Positions 32,097-41,630 of a DNA stretch of 64,000 nucleotides are shown here, in pieces (the first letter of the stretch is position 1; the number at the start of each line of letters is the position of its first letter). The stretch is from Allomeiothermus sp035760705. GTDB taxonomy: Bacteria > Deinococcota > Deinococci > Deinococcales > Thermaceae. The notes beneath the pieces were generated by a model that saw only the letters and a list, made by a program, of their open reading frames with translations, made no database searches and was not told where the DNA came from. Where the stretch lies: assembly GCA_035760705.1 (NCBI GenBank), contig DASTSL010000016.1, positions 1 through 64,000 on the forward strand, read 5' to 3'. A program made the translations under genes and the position numbers.

Positions 32097-34268
32097 ATGC
32101 GATTCCTGATGTTTTTGTGGGTGGTGCTGGGGTTGGCCCTGGCCGTGCCCGTCACCTTTACCTATACCCCACCCGAGGGCCTCGAGGTCCGCTCGGTCTC
32201 CTTGCGGGGCAGCTTCAACAACTGGGAAGAAGCCCCCATGAAGTCCGGGGGCGGGGTCTGGAAGATCACGCTCGAGCTTCCCGAGGGAGAGTACACCTAC
32301 AAGTTCTTCATCAACGGCGAGTGGCCCAGCGACATGTGCGCGGGTGGCAAGTTCGGTGGCAAGCTCGACCCCCAGGCCGACCGCTGCACCGACGATGGTT
32401 TCGGCGGGCAGAACGCGGTGCGGGCGATCCGTGCCCAGGCCGATAACCCCCCGCCCACCGGCCCGGTTCCGGTCGTCGGCCCCACCCGACCCCAACCCAG
32501 CGCCGACCTCAACTTCGAGCACGACCCCAAGCTGCCCAAATTCGTCTCGGTGGCGGCGGACCGGCTCTCGGTGCGCTTCCAGGCCGGGGAGGGCTCGGTG
32601 AAGTGGGCCATCGTCCAGGCCGAGGGCAAGAACTACCCCATGCACCGGCAGATCTGGCAGGACGGCAACGAGATCTGGCGGGTGGCGCTTCCCCCCGGCG
32701 TAAAGAACTACCACATCCGCCTCGAAACCGCCCAGAATAAGCCCGCGGTGTTCGGCCCTTTCAACGTGAATCATCCGTTGGTGGGCCTGGACTGGGTAGG
32801 GAAGAGCATCGGCTACCAGGTCTTTCCCGAGCGCTTCTGGAACGGGGACAAGACCAACGACGCGCGGGCGCTCGAGACCGACGAGTACAACTTCAACGAG
32901 ACCTGGAACAAGAACCCCGGGGCCACCAAGCCCTACCTCTCGAACTGGAACGATCCGCCGGGGGAGATGCACTGCTGCCACCAGTACTTCGGTGGCGACC
33001 TGGCCGGGTTCTTAGAGAAGCTCCCCCACCTCGAGGCCCTGGGGGTCAAGCTCATCTACTTCAACCCGCTCTTCGACTCCGGCTCGGCTCACGGCTACGA
33101 TACCCACGACTACCGTAAAATCTCCCCCAAGTTCGGCGACGAGGCCCTGATGCGGCGGGTGCTCGAACAGGCCCACGCTCAGGGGATGCGGGTGGTCTTC
33201 GACTTCGTGCCCAACCACACCGGCCTGGGCTTCTTCGCCTTCCAGGACGTGGTGAAGAACGGGCGGAACTCCAAGTACTGGAACTGGTACTCAGTCAGAC
33301 AGTGGCCCTTCAGCCCCGGCGACGCCTCGGCCTACGACACCTACTCGGGGGTGGGCAGCCTGCCCAAGCTCAACACCTCCAACCCCGAGGTGAAAAAGTA
33401 TCTGCTCGAGGTCGCCGAGTCCTGGATGCGCTTCGGCTTCGACGGCATCCGCATCGACCACCCGCAGGGCATCGTGAACCGCGAGGACTTCTACCACGAC
33501 CTGCGCCGGGTGGTGAAGAACGTCAAACCCGACGCCTACATCGTGGCCGAGATCTGGACTCGCGACCCTAGCTGGCTGCAAGGCGACCAGGCCGACAGCC
33601 TGATGAATTACGCCATCGGGCGGGACCTCGTGCTGCGCTTCGCCCGGGGCGGCGGGGTAGCCCTCTACAACGGGCGGCGGGCTTTGGCCGATTTGGCCCG
33701 TATCTACACCGATTACTCCGAAGCGGTGGTGGGTCAGGGCTGGAACTTGATCGCCTCGCACGACAACCCCCGAATCCTCACCGACCTGGGCGGTGGAAGC
33801 CTGGGCGACGCCCCCGCGCCCGAGTCGCTGGCCCGGCTGCGCTTGGCGATGGGCTTGCTCTACGCCCTGCCGGGGATGCCGATCTTCTTCCAGGGGGATG
33901 AGTGCGGTTTCACCGGGGAGGCCGGGCAATACCCGGTCAACGAGCTGTACCGCTACCCGCTCCAGTGGGACAAGTGCAACCCCGACGTGCTGGCCTTTTA
34001 CCAGCGACTCGGCAAGGTTCGGGGCAGCTTAGCCCCCCTGCAAGGCCCGGCCTTCCGGGCCTACGCGGGCGAAGGAGCAGTTTTGGCTTTTCTGCGCGGC
34101 GAACCGGGGCAGGAGGTGGTGTTGGCTGCCTTCAACAAGGGCACCGAACCGGTGAACCTGGTTCTTCCCAGCGGCACTTGGCGCGACGCCCTGAGCGGCC
34201 AGACCTTCCAAAGCCAAGCAGAACTCCCGCCGATCGGTTTCCGCTATCTCGTCAGGGCTGGGCAGTAG
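32097..34268 (+). CDS. secreted GH13 alpha-amylase/neopullulanase-type enzyme
   Basis: A 723-residue exported enzyme with a signal peptide (MRFLMFLWVVLGLALA). An N-terminal E-set/CBM domain closely resembles that of the pullulanase (SLRGSFNNWEEAPM, DMCAGG). The GH13 barrel starts with GYQVFPERFWNGD. Catalytic residues: Asp454 (GIRIDHPQG), Glu485 (VAEIWTRD) and Asp556 (ASHDNPR). ATG 32097 sits after GGAGGAGGG; the long upstream ORF extension crosses the REP-like segment and is not coding. It probably acts on pullulan or starch fragments with the pullulanase; exact specificity is not predictable. Confidence 0.9.
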   Translation: MRFLMFLWVVLGLALAVPVTFTYTPPEGLEVRSVSLRGSFNNWEEAPMKSGGGVWKITLELPEGEYTYKFFINGEWPSDMCAGGKFGGKLDPQADRCTDDGFGGQNAVRAIRAQADNPPPTGPVPVVGPTRPQPSADLNFEHDPKLPKFVSVAADRLSVRFQAGEGSVKWAIVQAEGKNYPMHRQIWQDGNEIWRVALPPGVKNYHIRLETAQNKPAVFGPFNVNHPLVGLDWVGKSIGYQVFPERFWNGDKTNDARALETDEYNFNETWNKNPGATKPYLSNWNDPPGEMHCCHQYFGGDLAGFLEKLPHLEALGVKLIYFNPLFDSGSAHGYDTHDYRKISPKFGDEALMRRVLEQAHAQGMRVVFDFVPNHTGLGFFAFQDVVKNGRNSKYWNWYSVRQWPFSPGDASAYDTYSGVGSLPKLNTSNPEVKKYLLEVAESWMRFGFDGIRIDHPQGIVNREDFYHDLRRVVKNVKPDAYIVAEIWTRDPSWLQGDQADSLMNYAIGRDLVLRFARGGGVALYNGRRALADLARIYTDYSEAVVGQGWNLIASHDNPRILTDLGGGSLGDAPAPESLARLRLAMGLLYALPGMPIFFQGDECGFTGEAGQYPVNELYRYPLQWDKCNPDVLAFYQRLGKVRGSLAPLQGPAFRAYAGEGAVLAFLRGEPGQEVVLAAFNKGTEPVNLVLPSGTWRDALSGQTFQSQAELPPIGFRYLVRAGQ

Positions 34269-34345
34269 AAGAAACTGTTCACGAGCAAGTTACCGTGAAT
34301 CATCGTACAAATTGGTCTTTCACCCCCGAGGGCTTTGCATCCTAC

Positions 34346-34371
34346 CCCCGCTCTCGAATTCGAGAGCGGGG
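34346..34371. other. perfect 26-bp palindrome downstream of the amylase gene
   Basis: CCCCGCTCTCG followed by its exact mirror through AATT. Neither strand has a T-run after it, so it is not a standard terminator. It lies in the 187-base gap between the amylase and azlC genes. Confidence 0.6.
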
Positions 34372-34442
34372 CAGATCAGGCAATGGCCGTATCGGGGTGA
34401 GAGCTAGCAATTCCTTACTAGCCTAGATCGCCAGGGGCTCGG

Positions 34443-34448
34443 TACACT
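34443..34448 (+). promoter_or_regulatory. -10 for a leaderless azlC message
   Basis: TACACT lies 7 bases ahead of ATG 34456, the same spacing as for addB and the amidase gene. No ribosome site precedes the start, which supports a leaderless message. Confidence 0.4.
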
Positions 34449-34455
34449 TTCGCCT

Positions 34456-35178
34456 ATGGAGTTATCCCCCGACGAGACCCAAGCTGCTGAATCTCGAAGG
34501 GCCGCCTCCGAAGGGGTCAAGGACGTTTGGCCGAGCCTGCTGGGGGTGGTGCCATTCGGCCTCATCACCGGGGCGGCGGGAACCGGGGCGGGGCTCAGCG
34601 TCCTGCAAACGGTGACCTCCTCGGTGCTGCTCTTCGCCGGAGCCTCGCAACTCGCGGCCTATCAGCTCATGGGGGCGGGCTCCCCCTTGCTGGTGATCGT
34701 CCTGACCGTGGCGGTGGTCAACCTGCGGTACGTGATGTATAGCGCCTCGTTAGCCCAGTACCTGGTGGGCTGGAAACCCTGGTGGAAGGTTATGGGGGCC
34801 TATATCTTGGTGGATCAGCTTTACGCTTTATCGCTCCACCGCTTCCGCGAACCGCACCTCTCGAGGCCCCTGCCCCGCTGGGTCTACTACATCACCGGCT
34901 CGCTGCTGACCTGGCTGGTCTGGCAGGTCGCGGTGTTGGTCGGGGCCTGGCTGGGGGCTAAGGTTCCCCCCTCCTGGTCGCTGGACTTTGCCATCCCACT
35001 CTCCTTCATGGCGATGGTCTTCGCGGCCATCCGGGATCGCCCCACCGCGCTGGCGGCCCTGGCGGGCGGGGTGGTGGCGATGTTCGCCGCGACCCTGCCC
35101 TACAACTTGGGGTTGATCGTGGCCTCGCTGGCGGGGATCGGGGTGGGGATGGGGCTTGAGCGGAGACAACATGGGTGA
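34456..35178 (+). CDS. azlC: AzlC-family branched-chain amino acid exporter, large subunit
   Basis: A 240-residue membrane protein with six to seven hydrophobic segments. Family motifs: LLGVVPFGLITG, FAGASQLAAYQLM and NLRYVMYSASLAQYL. AzlC works with the small AzlD subunit to export branched-chain amino acids or analogues. Its stop overlaps the azlD start by 8 bases. Confidence 0.9.
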   Translation: MELSPDETQAAESRRAASEGVKDVWPSLLGVVPFGLITGAAGTGAGLSVLQTVTSSVLLFAGASQLAAYQLMGAGSPLLVIVLTVAVVNLRYVMYSASLAQYLVGWKPWWKVMGAYILVDQLYALSLHRFREPHLSRPLPRWVYYITGSLLTWLVWQVAVLVGAWLGAKVPPSWSLDFAIPLSFMAMVFAAIRDRPTALAALAGGVVAMFAATLPYNLGLIVASLAGIGVGMGLERRQHG

Positions 35179-35500
35179 GCTGGCGATCTGGATTACCATT
35201 TTTTTGTCCGGCCTGGTGACCTTTTATCTGCGCTACTCGTTCATCGGCTTCTCCCACCGGGTGCAAACCCCCATCTGGTTCCGCCAGGCCCTGCGCTTCG
35301 TCCCGGCGGCGGTGCTGTCGGCGTTGGTGTGCAAGGCGCTGGTGTTTTACGGGGGGCACTATCAGCTCAGCCTGACCAACGAGCGTCTGCTGGCGGGGTT
35401 GGTCGCGGCGGGGGTCGCTTACCGCACCAAGAACGTCCTCTGGACGACGGTGGTAGGGATGCTCGTGTTGTGGGGCTTGCAGGCGGTCCTGCATGGGTAG
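35171..35500 (+). CDS. azlD: AzlD-family exporter, small subunit
   Basis: A 109-residue membrane protein with three to four helices, motif VTFYLRYSFIGF near the N-terminus and AGVAYRTKNVLWTTVVGM near the end, as in AzlD. ATG 35171 overlaps the azlC stop by 8 bases, which indicates translational coupling. A TTG at 35156 would add five residues and is less likely. Confidence 0.88.
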   Translation: MGELAIWITIFLSGLVTFYLRYSFIGFSHRVQTPIWFRQALRFVPAAVLSALVCKALVFYGGHYQLSLTNERLLAGLVAAGVAYRTKNVLWTTVVGMLVLWGLQAVLHG

Positions 35501-35508
35501 GCGCTTGG

Positions 35509-36027
35509 TCAGGTGCGTTCGATATCCGGCAAGTAGGTGCGCCAGGCATCGGGCAGGTGGGGCAGGTCGGCGACCAGGAGGATCGAGTGCCGTGGCGGAA
35601 CCGGGCGCTTCATGAGGCGCATCCCGGCTTCCTCGGGGGTGCGGTTTTTCTTTTTGAGGTTGCAGGGGCGGCAGGCTGTCACCAGGTTCTCCCAACTGCT
35701 GCGCCCGCCCCGGCTCTTAGGCAATACGTGGTCCACCGTGAGGTCGCCGCCCCGCCGCCCGCAGTACTGACAGGTGTAGGCGTCGCGCCGGAGCACGTTG
35801 CGCCGATTAAGCGCGAGCCGCCCAGGCGGGCGGCGGATTAAACGTTTGAGGCGGATCACGCTGGGTACCGGGTAAGGCCTGCTGGGGGTGCGGAGATAAT
35901 CGCCGGACTCCTCCACCACGTCGGCGGTACCGTTCATCACCAAGATCACCGCCCGCTTGACACTGGCCAGGCCCAAGGCTTCGTAGCCTGCGTTGAGCAC
36001 CAGCACCCGGGGTAGATCAAGGTTCAT
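35509..36027 (-). CDS. HNH endonuclease family protein
   Basis: A 172-residue protein. An N-terminal region of unknown role (LVLNAGYEALGLASVKRAV) is followed by an HNH nuclease with two zinc-binding pairs, CQYC and CRPC, and core residues DHVLPKSRGG and NLVTAC. Stand-alone proteins of this type are common in many bacteria, often with no known role. The gene is convergent with azlD (8-base gap). A restriction or repair link is not shown. Confidence 0.85.
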   Translation of the reverse strand: MNLDLPRVLVLNAGYEALGLASVKRAVILVMNGTADVVEESGDYLRTPSRPYPVPSVIRLKRLIRRPPGRLALNRRNVLRRDAYTCQYCGRRGGDLTVDHVLPKSRGGRSSWENLVTACRPCNLKKKNRTPEEAGMRLMKRPVPPRHSILLVADLPHLPDAWRTYLPDIERT

Positions 36028-36173
36028 CCCCTTCAGGATAACCGATGTTGATCAGGAAAGAGAAAGCTAATTCGCAAATTCGGGCCTAAATTGGCCCTCG
36101 AGCCCCGCCGCTTTCATCTTTGATTTTGTCTGGAAGACGCCTTCCAGCGGTTCTCAGCCGTCTTGTGGGGTAG

Positions 36174-37847
36174 TCAAGCCGAGCGCCCCATCCGGCTATA
36201 GCCGTAGAGCAGCGCCAGCCCCGCCGGGAGGACGGTAAAGGCCAGCAGGAGCAATAGCCACAGCCCACCCTCGGGCGAGCCCAGGTAATTGAGGCCCGGC
36301 TGGCTGAAGGACAAGTACACCGGTCTTGCCGCCAGGGCCACCAAGCCCGCCGAGTGCAAGAGCGAGAGGCCCATGTACAAGAACCCGCCCGTGCCGATCG
36401 GGACCTCCGCCGGGTTCGCCGCGTCGAAGCGGGGGAAGGCCGTGCCCAGCCCCACCCCCAGCCCCGCCGCCGCCACTGCCGCGGCCACGCCGATCACCAC
36501 CGAGATCTCGGTCAGGCCCCCGCCCAAGCCGATCACCCGGGGGGAGAAGTAGCCGAGCAAAACCCCTAGCGGCAGCAGGAAGAAGAGGGCCAGGCCGAAG
36601 CGGGTGAGGAGGATGGCGGCCCGCGAGACCGGGGCGGTTTGCACCATCCAGTAGCCCTGGCCCTCGAGCGAGTAGAGCGGATAGGCCAAACGAACTCCCA
36701 CCCCCGAGATCACGAACCCCTGAAAGGCCAGATGCAGGAAACCGATCACGGTCTTGATCCGCTCCTTGAGCAGGAGATTGTCGTCGGGCAGCGGGATGAA
36801 CTGCAAGCTGCTGATGTAGAGCAGGATCAGCACCCCCACCAGGATGAGCTGGGCGGCTTGGTTGGCATCGCGGAAGAAGAGCCGCAGGTCACGCACCCAC
36901 AAGGCCCAGGCCAGGCTCTGCCCCGCGAGCCGGTCGAAAAAGCCCGGTCCCACCATGCCCCGCTCGCGTACGCTGCCCTCCAGGGCCCGCACCCAGCCCT
37001 GTTGGTAGGCGTATCCGGCCACCACCCCCGCCACCGCCAACAGCAACAGGGAAAGCCCCACCAACACCCAGAATTCGGGCTCGAGCCGCCCCCGAATAAG
37101 CCCGGTCAGGGCCTCCTGGGCCAGTGCCGAGGGCAGGAAAGGCGCTGTCACGTCGCGGAAGCTCTGGAGGAAGCGGTCGAGTTCTGCGGGGTCGGCGAAG
37201 TTGGTCTGGAGCAAGACCTCGGGCCGGAGGACCCGCAAGAGCAGGATCAGCAGCCCGCCCAGCACCGCCCCGATGGCCGCCGCCCACTCCTTGGCCCGCC
37301 CTGCCGGGGCGTAGCGCACCAGCGGCAAGGCCAGTGCCACCCCCACCACCACCGGGAAGGCGAAAAGCGCCACAGCGACCAAGAACGCCCCCACCAAATA
37401 AAGCGGGGGCGCGCCGAAGTGCTGGCCAAAGGCAAAGAGAATCGGCAGCACGAAGAGGGTCGGGATGAGCGCGGTGGTGGCGAAGACCTCCCCGACCTTG
37501 AAGAGAAAGACCCTCCGGGCCGACTGCGGCAGGGCCAGCTGCAGGGGCAGGTCCTCCGAGGCGAAGAGCACCGCTACCGCGTTGGGCAACGCCGAGAGGA
37601 TCACCGATGATGACAAGACCAAGAGCAGGCTGCCCAGCATCCGCTCGGCGATCACCTGGAACTGGAACTTGGCGACCAGCGCGGTCACCGGGTTGGAGCG
37701 GATGGTTCCCTCGAGGTAACCCAAAAACCACCCGGTTCCGCTCCAGGCCAGCCAGCCGAGCCCCAGCGCCAGAAAAAACCCGATCAGGCCCGCTACCGGC
37801 GATTGCCGGAGGGAGTTCCAGAGGATGCGGTAGCGCAGGGTGAGCAT
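36174..37847 (-). CDS. ABC-2-type transporter permease
   Basis: A 557-residue membrane protein with about 12 hydrophobic segments, e.g. PVAGLIGFFLALGLGWLAW and LVGAFLVAVALFAFPVVVGV. It is paired with an ATPase gene 3 bases upstream. The large size resembles the fused permeases that serve simple two-gene ABC exporters. The substrate is unknown. Confidence 0.78.
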   Translation of the reverse strand: MLTLRYRILWNSLRQSPVAGLIGFFLALGLGWLAWSGTGWFLGYLEGTIRSNPVTALVAKFQFQVIAERMLGSLLLVLSSSVILSALPNAVAVLFASEDLPLQLALPQSARRVFLFKVGEVFATTALIPTLFVLPILFAFGQHFGAPPLYLVGAFLVAVALFAFPVVVGVALALPLVRYAPAGRAKEWAAAIGAVLGGLLILLLRVLRPEVLLQTNFADPAELDRFLQSFRDVTAPFLPSALAQEALTGLIRGRLEPEFWVLVGLSLLLLAVAGVVAGYAYQQGWVRALEGSVRERGMVGPGFFDRLAGQSLAWALWVRDLRLFFRDANQAAQLILVGVLILLYISSLQFIPLPDDNLLLKERIKTVIGFLHLAFQGFVISGVGVRLAYPLYSLEGQGYWMVQTAPVSRAAILLTRFGLALFFLLPLGVLLGYFSPRVIGLGGGLTEISVVIGVAAAVAAAGLGVGLGTAFPRFDAANPAEVPIGTGGFLYMGLSLLHSAGLVALAARPVYLSFSQPGLNYLGSPEGGLWLLLLLAFTVLPAGLALLYGYSRMGRSA

Positions 37848-37850
37848 GTT

Positions 37851-38594
37851 CTAAGCGTTGACCGGGACGTCGGCCTGAGCGTCTTCGGTGAGCCGCAGGA
37901 AGAACTCCTCGAGGTCGGCACTCTGGTGTTGGCGGAGCAGGTCTTTGGGCGTACCCAGAGCCAGCAGCCGCCCTCGGTGGACCAGCGCGACCCGGTCCGC
38001 CACCTGTTCGGCCAGGTGGAGCTGGTGGGTGGCATAGAGCACCGCCCGCCCGGCCTTGGAGTAGCCCTGCAACAAGTCCTTGACCAGCCGGGCGGCGTGG
38101 GGGTCCAAGCCCACCATCGGTTCGTCCAGGATCAGCACCGGGGGCTCGTGCAGTAGGGCCATAGCCAGCGAGAGCTTTTGCCGCATCCCGTGGGAGTAGG
38201 TCTCGAGCAGGCTGGAAGCAAAGCGGTCCAGCCGGAATTCCGCCATCAGTTGCCCGATCCGGGTTTCCGCTTGGGCCTTGGGCATCCGGTAGATCCCCGC
38301 GGCGAAGCGCAGCAGCTCGAGCCCGGAGAGCTTCCCGTACAGATAAGGCCGGTCCGGCACGTAGCCGAACAGCCGCTTGGCCCGCACCGGTTCCTTCCAC
38401 ACGTCCACCCCGCCCACCAGCGCCCGGCCCCGGCTGGGTTTCAAAAGCCCCACCAGCGCTTTGATGCTGGTGCTTTTCCCGGCTCCGTTGGGGCCCAGAA
38501 GGGCCAGGGTCTCGCCGGGGTTCACCTCCAGGCTCAAATCCTCCAGGGCCCAGAATTTCCCGTACTGCTTCGCCAAGTGCTCGAGCCGAACCAT
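37851..38594 (-). CDS. ABC exporter ATP-binding protein
   Basis: A 247-residue ATPase: Walker A GPNGAGKST, a signature variant YSHGMRQKL usual in this exporter class, Walker B LILDEPMVGLD and H-loop ATHQ. It is followed by the permease gene with a 3-base gap. TTATAG five bases before the start may be its -10 (leaderless). Confidence 0.88.
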   Translation of the reverse strand: MVRLEHLAKQYGKFWALEDLSLEVNPGETLALLGPNGAGKSTSIKALVGLLKPSRGRALVGGVDVWKEPVRAKRLFGYVPDRPYLYGKLSGLELLRFAAGIYRMPKAQAETRIGQLMAEFRLDRFASSLLETYSHGMRQKLSLAMALLHEPPVLILDEPMVGLDPHAARLVKDLLQGYSKAGRAVLYATHQLHLAEQVADRVALVHRGRLLALGTPKDLLRQHQSADLEEFFLRLTEDAQADVPVNA

Positions 38595-38765
38595 CGCTGC
38601 TATAAATCCTATAGCTAAATGCTGCCGGGATGCGTTCAGATGACCTCGAGCACCCCGAACCTCCCACCGCTAGGGTAGCTGGCCGGGGGCGTGTTCTCCC
38701 GGTGTACTGAGTGGACCGCCAGCACAGGGTGGGGTTCCGTCGCTGGTCGCTCCAGAGTCTCTGAC

Positions 38766-38794
38766 AAAAATCCCCTCTCTACTTGGAGAGGGGA
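38766..38794 (-). terminator. Rho-independent terminator of the ctpA gene
   Basis: Stem TCCCCTCTC / GAGAGGGGA (38771-38779 and 38786-38794) with loop TACTTG, followed by a T-run on the minus strand. It lies 25 bases after the stop of the protease gene. Confidence 0.85.
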
Positions 38795-38818
38795 TGCGGC
38801 GCGCCGCTAAGGGCTCAG

Positions 38819-40153
38819 TTACTTCAGCTCTTGCAGGGCTCGAGCCAGGATGGCGTCGCTCTGGGGATCCACCGTGGCGTTGCCGGAGTTGTCGTTGGCC
38901 GGACGGGCCGGTAGCGGCTGGCTGAAGGTGTACTTGCCGGTTTCGTCGGCCTTGGCGGTGTAGGTCTTGCCGTCCACGGTGAGCGTTACCGTGGCCCCCG
39001 GCTTGGCCCCCGCGCCCTCAAACGAGACCGGCACCGGGAAGCGGTTATCCCGCACCACCACGTCGGGCTGGATGCCCTGGTCGCGGGTGATGGCCCGCTT
39101 CTTGGGGGTGAGCCACTGGAAGGTCACCAGGGTCAGGTCGCCGCCGTTGGCCAGGTCGAGCACGTTCTGACCCACGCCCTTGCCGAAGGTCTTCTCGCCC
39201 ACGAGCTTGGCCCGACCGGTGTCCTGCAAGGCCCCCGCCACGATCTCCGAGGCCGAAGCCGAGTTCCCGTTGACCAGCACCACCATCGGCCCGGTCCACT
39301 GCACCTGCCCGTTGGCGTCACAGTACAGGCGGGTCTCGCTGCGGGTCTTGGTGTAGACGATGGGTCCTTCCTTGATGAAGGCTCGAGCCACCGAGCAGCC
39401 TTGGTCCAAGAGACCCCCACCGTTGTCGCGCAGGTCGAAGATGAGTTTTTGCATCCCCTGTTTGCGCAGATCGTTGATGGCCGCGTTGAGCTGGGAGGAG
39501 ACGTTGATGTTGGCGAACGAGCGCAACTCGATATACCCGATGTTGCCGGGGAGCAGGGTCTTGCTCACCTCGACGATCTTCACCAACTCGCGGACCAGCT
39601 CGAAGCGGAGGGTGGCGTTGGTGCCATCGCGCTTGACCCCCACCGTGACCTTGGTCCCCTGCGGACCGCGAATCTTGGCCACCACTTCCTCGAGGTCCAG
39701 CTTGGTCACGTCCTCGCCGTTGACCTCGACGATTTGGTCACCCACCCGCAGGCCAGCGTTGAAGGCGGGCAGGCCCCGGATCAGGCCCTGGATCTGGGCG
39801 CCGGTGCCGCCCTGCTGGGCCGGGGCCAAGGTAGCCCCGATGCCGAAGAACTCCCCGCGCAGGTCTTCCTGCCGCTGGGCGGCCCTAGCCGGGGGCGAGT
39901 AGCTGGTGAACTCGTCGCCCAGCGAGCTCAGCATCCCCCGGATCCCCCCCTCGAGCACCTTGTTGAGCTGGGTCTGGTCTAGGTTTTTCAGGTACTGGTC
40001 TTGGATGAGCGAGTAGGTCTCGATCAGGGCCTGACCGTTAGGGTTTCGGGAGAAGCTTTCGGCCCCTCCCCGGTTGAGTTGGGCGTATACCAGGGCCGCC
40101 AACACGGCCCCGCCGATGATGATCCAGGCTCTTTTTTTCATCTCGTTCGTCAC
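38819..40153 (-). CDS. ctpA: S41-family C-terminal processing protease
   Basis: A 444-residue protein with an N-terminal membrane anchor (AWIIIGGAVLAALVYAQ). A PDZ domain follows (LPAFNAGLRVGDQIVEVNGED), then the S41 protease core: Ser in GNSASASEIVAG and Lys in KTFGKGVGQ form the catalytic dyad. A beta-rich C-terminal extension (GATVTLTVDGKTYTAKAD) may be a substrate or binding domain. These proteases trim C-termini of exported proteins. The GTG at 40153 follows AAGGA; ATG 40141 is an alternative. Confidence 0.9.
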   Translation of the reverse strand: MTNEMKKRAWIIIGGAVLAALVYAQLNRGGAESFSRNPNGQALIETYSLIQDQYLKNLDQTQLNKVLEGGIRGMLSSLGDEFTSYSPPARAAQRQEDLRGEFFGIGATLAPAQQGGTGAQIQGLIRGLPAFNAGLRVGDQIVEVNGEDVTKLDLEEVVAKIRGPQGTKVTVGVKRDGTNATLRFELVRELVKIVEVSKTLLPGNIGYIELRSFANINVSSQLNAAINDLRKQGMQKLIFDLRDNGGGLLDQGCSVARAFIKEGPIVYTKTRSETRLYCDANGQVQWTGPMVVLVNGNSASASEIVAGALQDTGRAKLVGEKTFGKGVGQNVLDLANGGDLTLVTFQWLTPKKRAITRDQGIQPDVVVRDNRFPVPVSFEGAGAKPGATVTLTVDGKTYTAKADETGKYTFSQPLPARPANDNSGNATVDPQSDAILARALQELK

Positions 40154-40487
40154 CTGCTTCCTTAGGGTAGCGGCAACGCATGAGAAGAGGGTGGTTTGAA
40201 GTCACGTTCATTCCCAAGGAATCTCCGGCGAATTCTCAGGCTTTCTCATGCCGAGTGGTGATGCAGGATGGGCTTGCCCACCCCCTGGTGAAGGTGCAGG
40301 GAATCGAGTCCTGCTGCCGTTATCACAGTCTTACTACCCTGCTACCCCCTCTGACGAAAATTTGCGAGAACCCAGCCGGTGATGCTCGTACCCAATGCGT
40401 ACCTGCTTGCAGGAGTAGGAGGATGGAAGGGAATTTGGGGAGGCGAAAACACCTAGTGCCCACGCTGTCCTTTAGACTGGGAGGAGC
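40154..40487. other. 334-base divergent region between ctpA and ftsE
   Basis: No gene is supported. It contains a matched inverted pair: GCATGAGAAG at 40178-40187 and CTTTCTCATGC at 40241-40251, about 70 bases apart. This could be an operator pair or the base of an RNA hairpin. A reverse-strand ORF through the region has no recognisable domain. Confidence 0.35.
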
Positions 40488-41174
<687 letters not shown>

Positions 41175-41257
41175 AGCGGTTGAGGAGCGTCCCCCGGCGA
41201 GCGCCGCGAAGCGACGCCTTCCCACCAGCGTTTTCGACATGCCATTCGACCGCCGCT

Positions 41258-41536
41258 CTAGCCGCTTCCTCCCGAGGACCTGGCCACTGCCGAATTTTGC
41301 GCGTCCTCGCTGCTTTCGCGCAGCGAAACACCCGTATCGAGCGCCTTGAAAGCGATCACCGCGGCCAGTGCCACGACTTCGGGTGGTGCCTCCGGCGGTA
41401 GCTCGAGGTGGACGTCTTTCCCTTCAACTTGCCCGCCGATGCGGCCCGAGAGGGTAGACCCCTCTGGCTGCTCGCTCCACTCGAGGCGAAGATCGTAACC
41501 CGCCGAAGTCCCGCCAATCCGACCTTGCAGCCTCAT
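41258..41536 (-). CDS. small protein of unknown function with a repeat-derived C-terminus
   Basis: A 92-residue protein (start MRLQGRIGG) with two similar GRIGG motifs and a helix PEVVALAAVIAFKAL. The last part, DTGVSLRESSEDAQNS, includes a 27-base sequence that is identical in the glycerate kinase gene, so the C-terminus looks extended by a repeat. The ORF opens upstream at 41572 (12 more residues); the ATG at 41536 is preferred because the GRIGG repeat begins there. No family was recognised. Confidence 0.5.
   Translation of the reverse strand: MRLQGRIGGTSAGYDLRLEWSEQPEGSTLSGRIGGQVEGKDVHLELPPEAPPEVVALAAVIAFKALDTGVSLRESSEDAQNSAVARSSGGSG
41305..41331. repeat. 27-bp in-frame palindromic repeat, copy 1
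   Basis: Contains the inverted arms TCGCTGC/GCAGCGA with the loop TTTCGC. The 27 bases are identical to 45823-45849. On the coding strand both copies encode VSLRESSE in the same frame. Confidence 0.75.
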
Positions 41537-41580
41537 AGCCCTGAGCGTACGCAAGTCGTGACGTGCGGCCAAACTGACAT

Positions 41581-41607
41581 TTGACCCGGCAACCTGCGTA
41601 GTATGCT
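41581..41607 (+). promoter_or_regulatory. candidate hpf promoter
   Basis: TTGACC at 41581-41586 and TATGCT at 41602-41607, spacer 15 bases. The spacing is shorter than ideal, but both hexamers are good and the hpf ribosome site AAAGGAGG follows. Confidence 0.35.
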
Positions 41608-41630
41608 AAGGCTCTAAAGGAGGGCGATAA

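Noticed and set aside
31918..32109. 63-aa ORF upstream of the amylase gene
   Set aside because: It spans the REP-like segment and the amylase start, with no motif or ribosome site.
34346..34371. Palindrome as a Rho-independent terminator
   Set aside because: Neither strand has a T-run after the stem.
35509..36027. HNH protein as part of a restriction system
   Set aside because: No methyltransferase, specificity or mobility gene lies beside it, so only a generic HNH call is supported.
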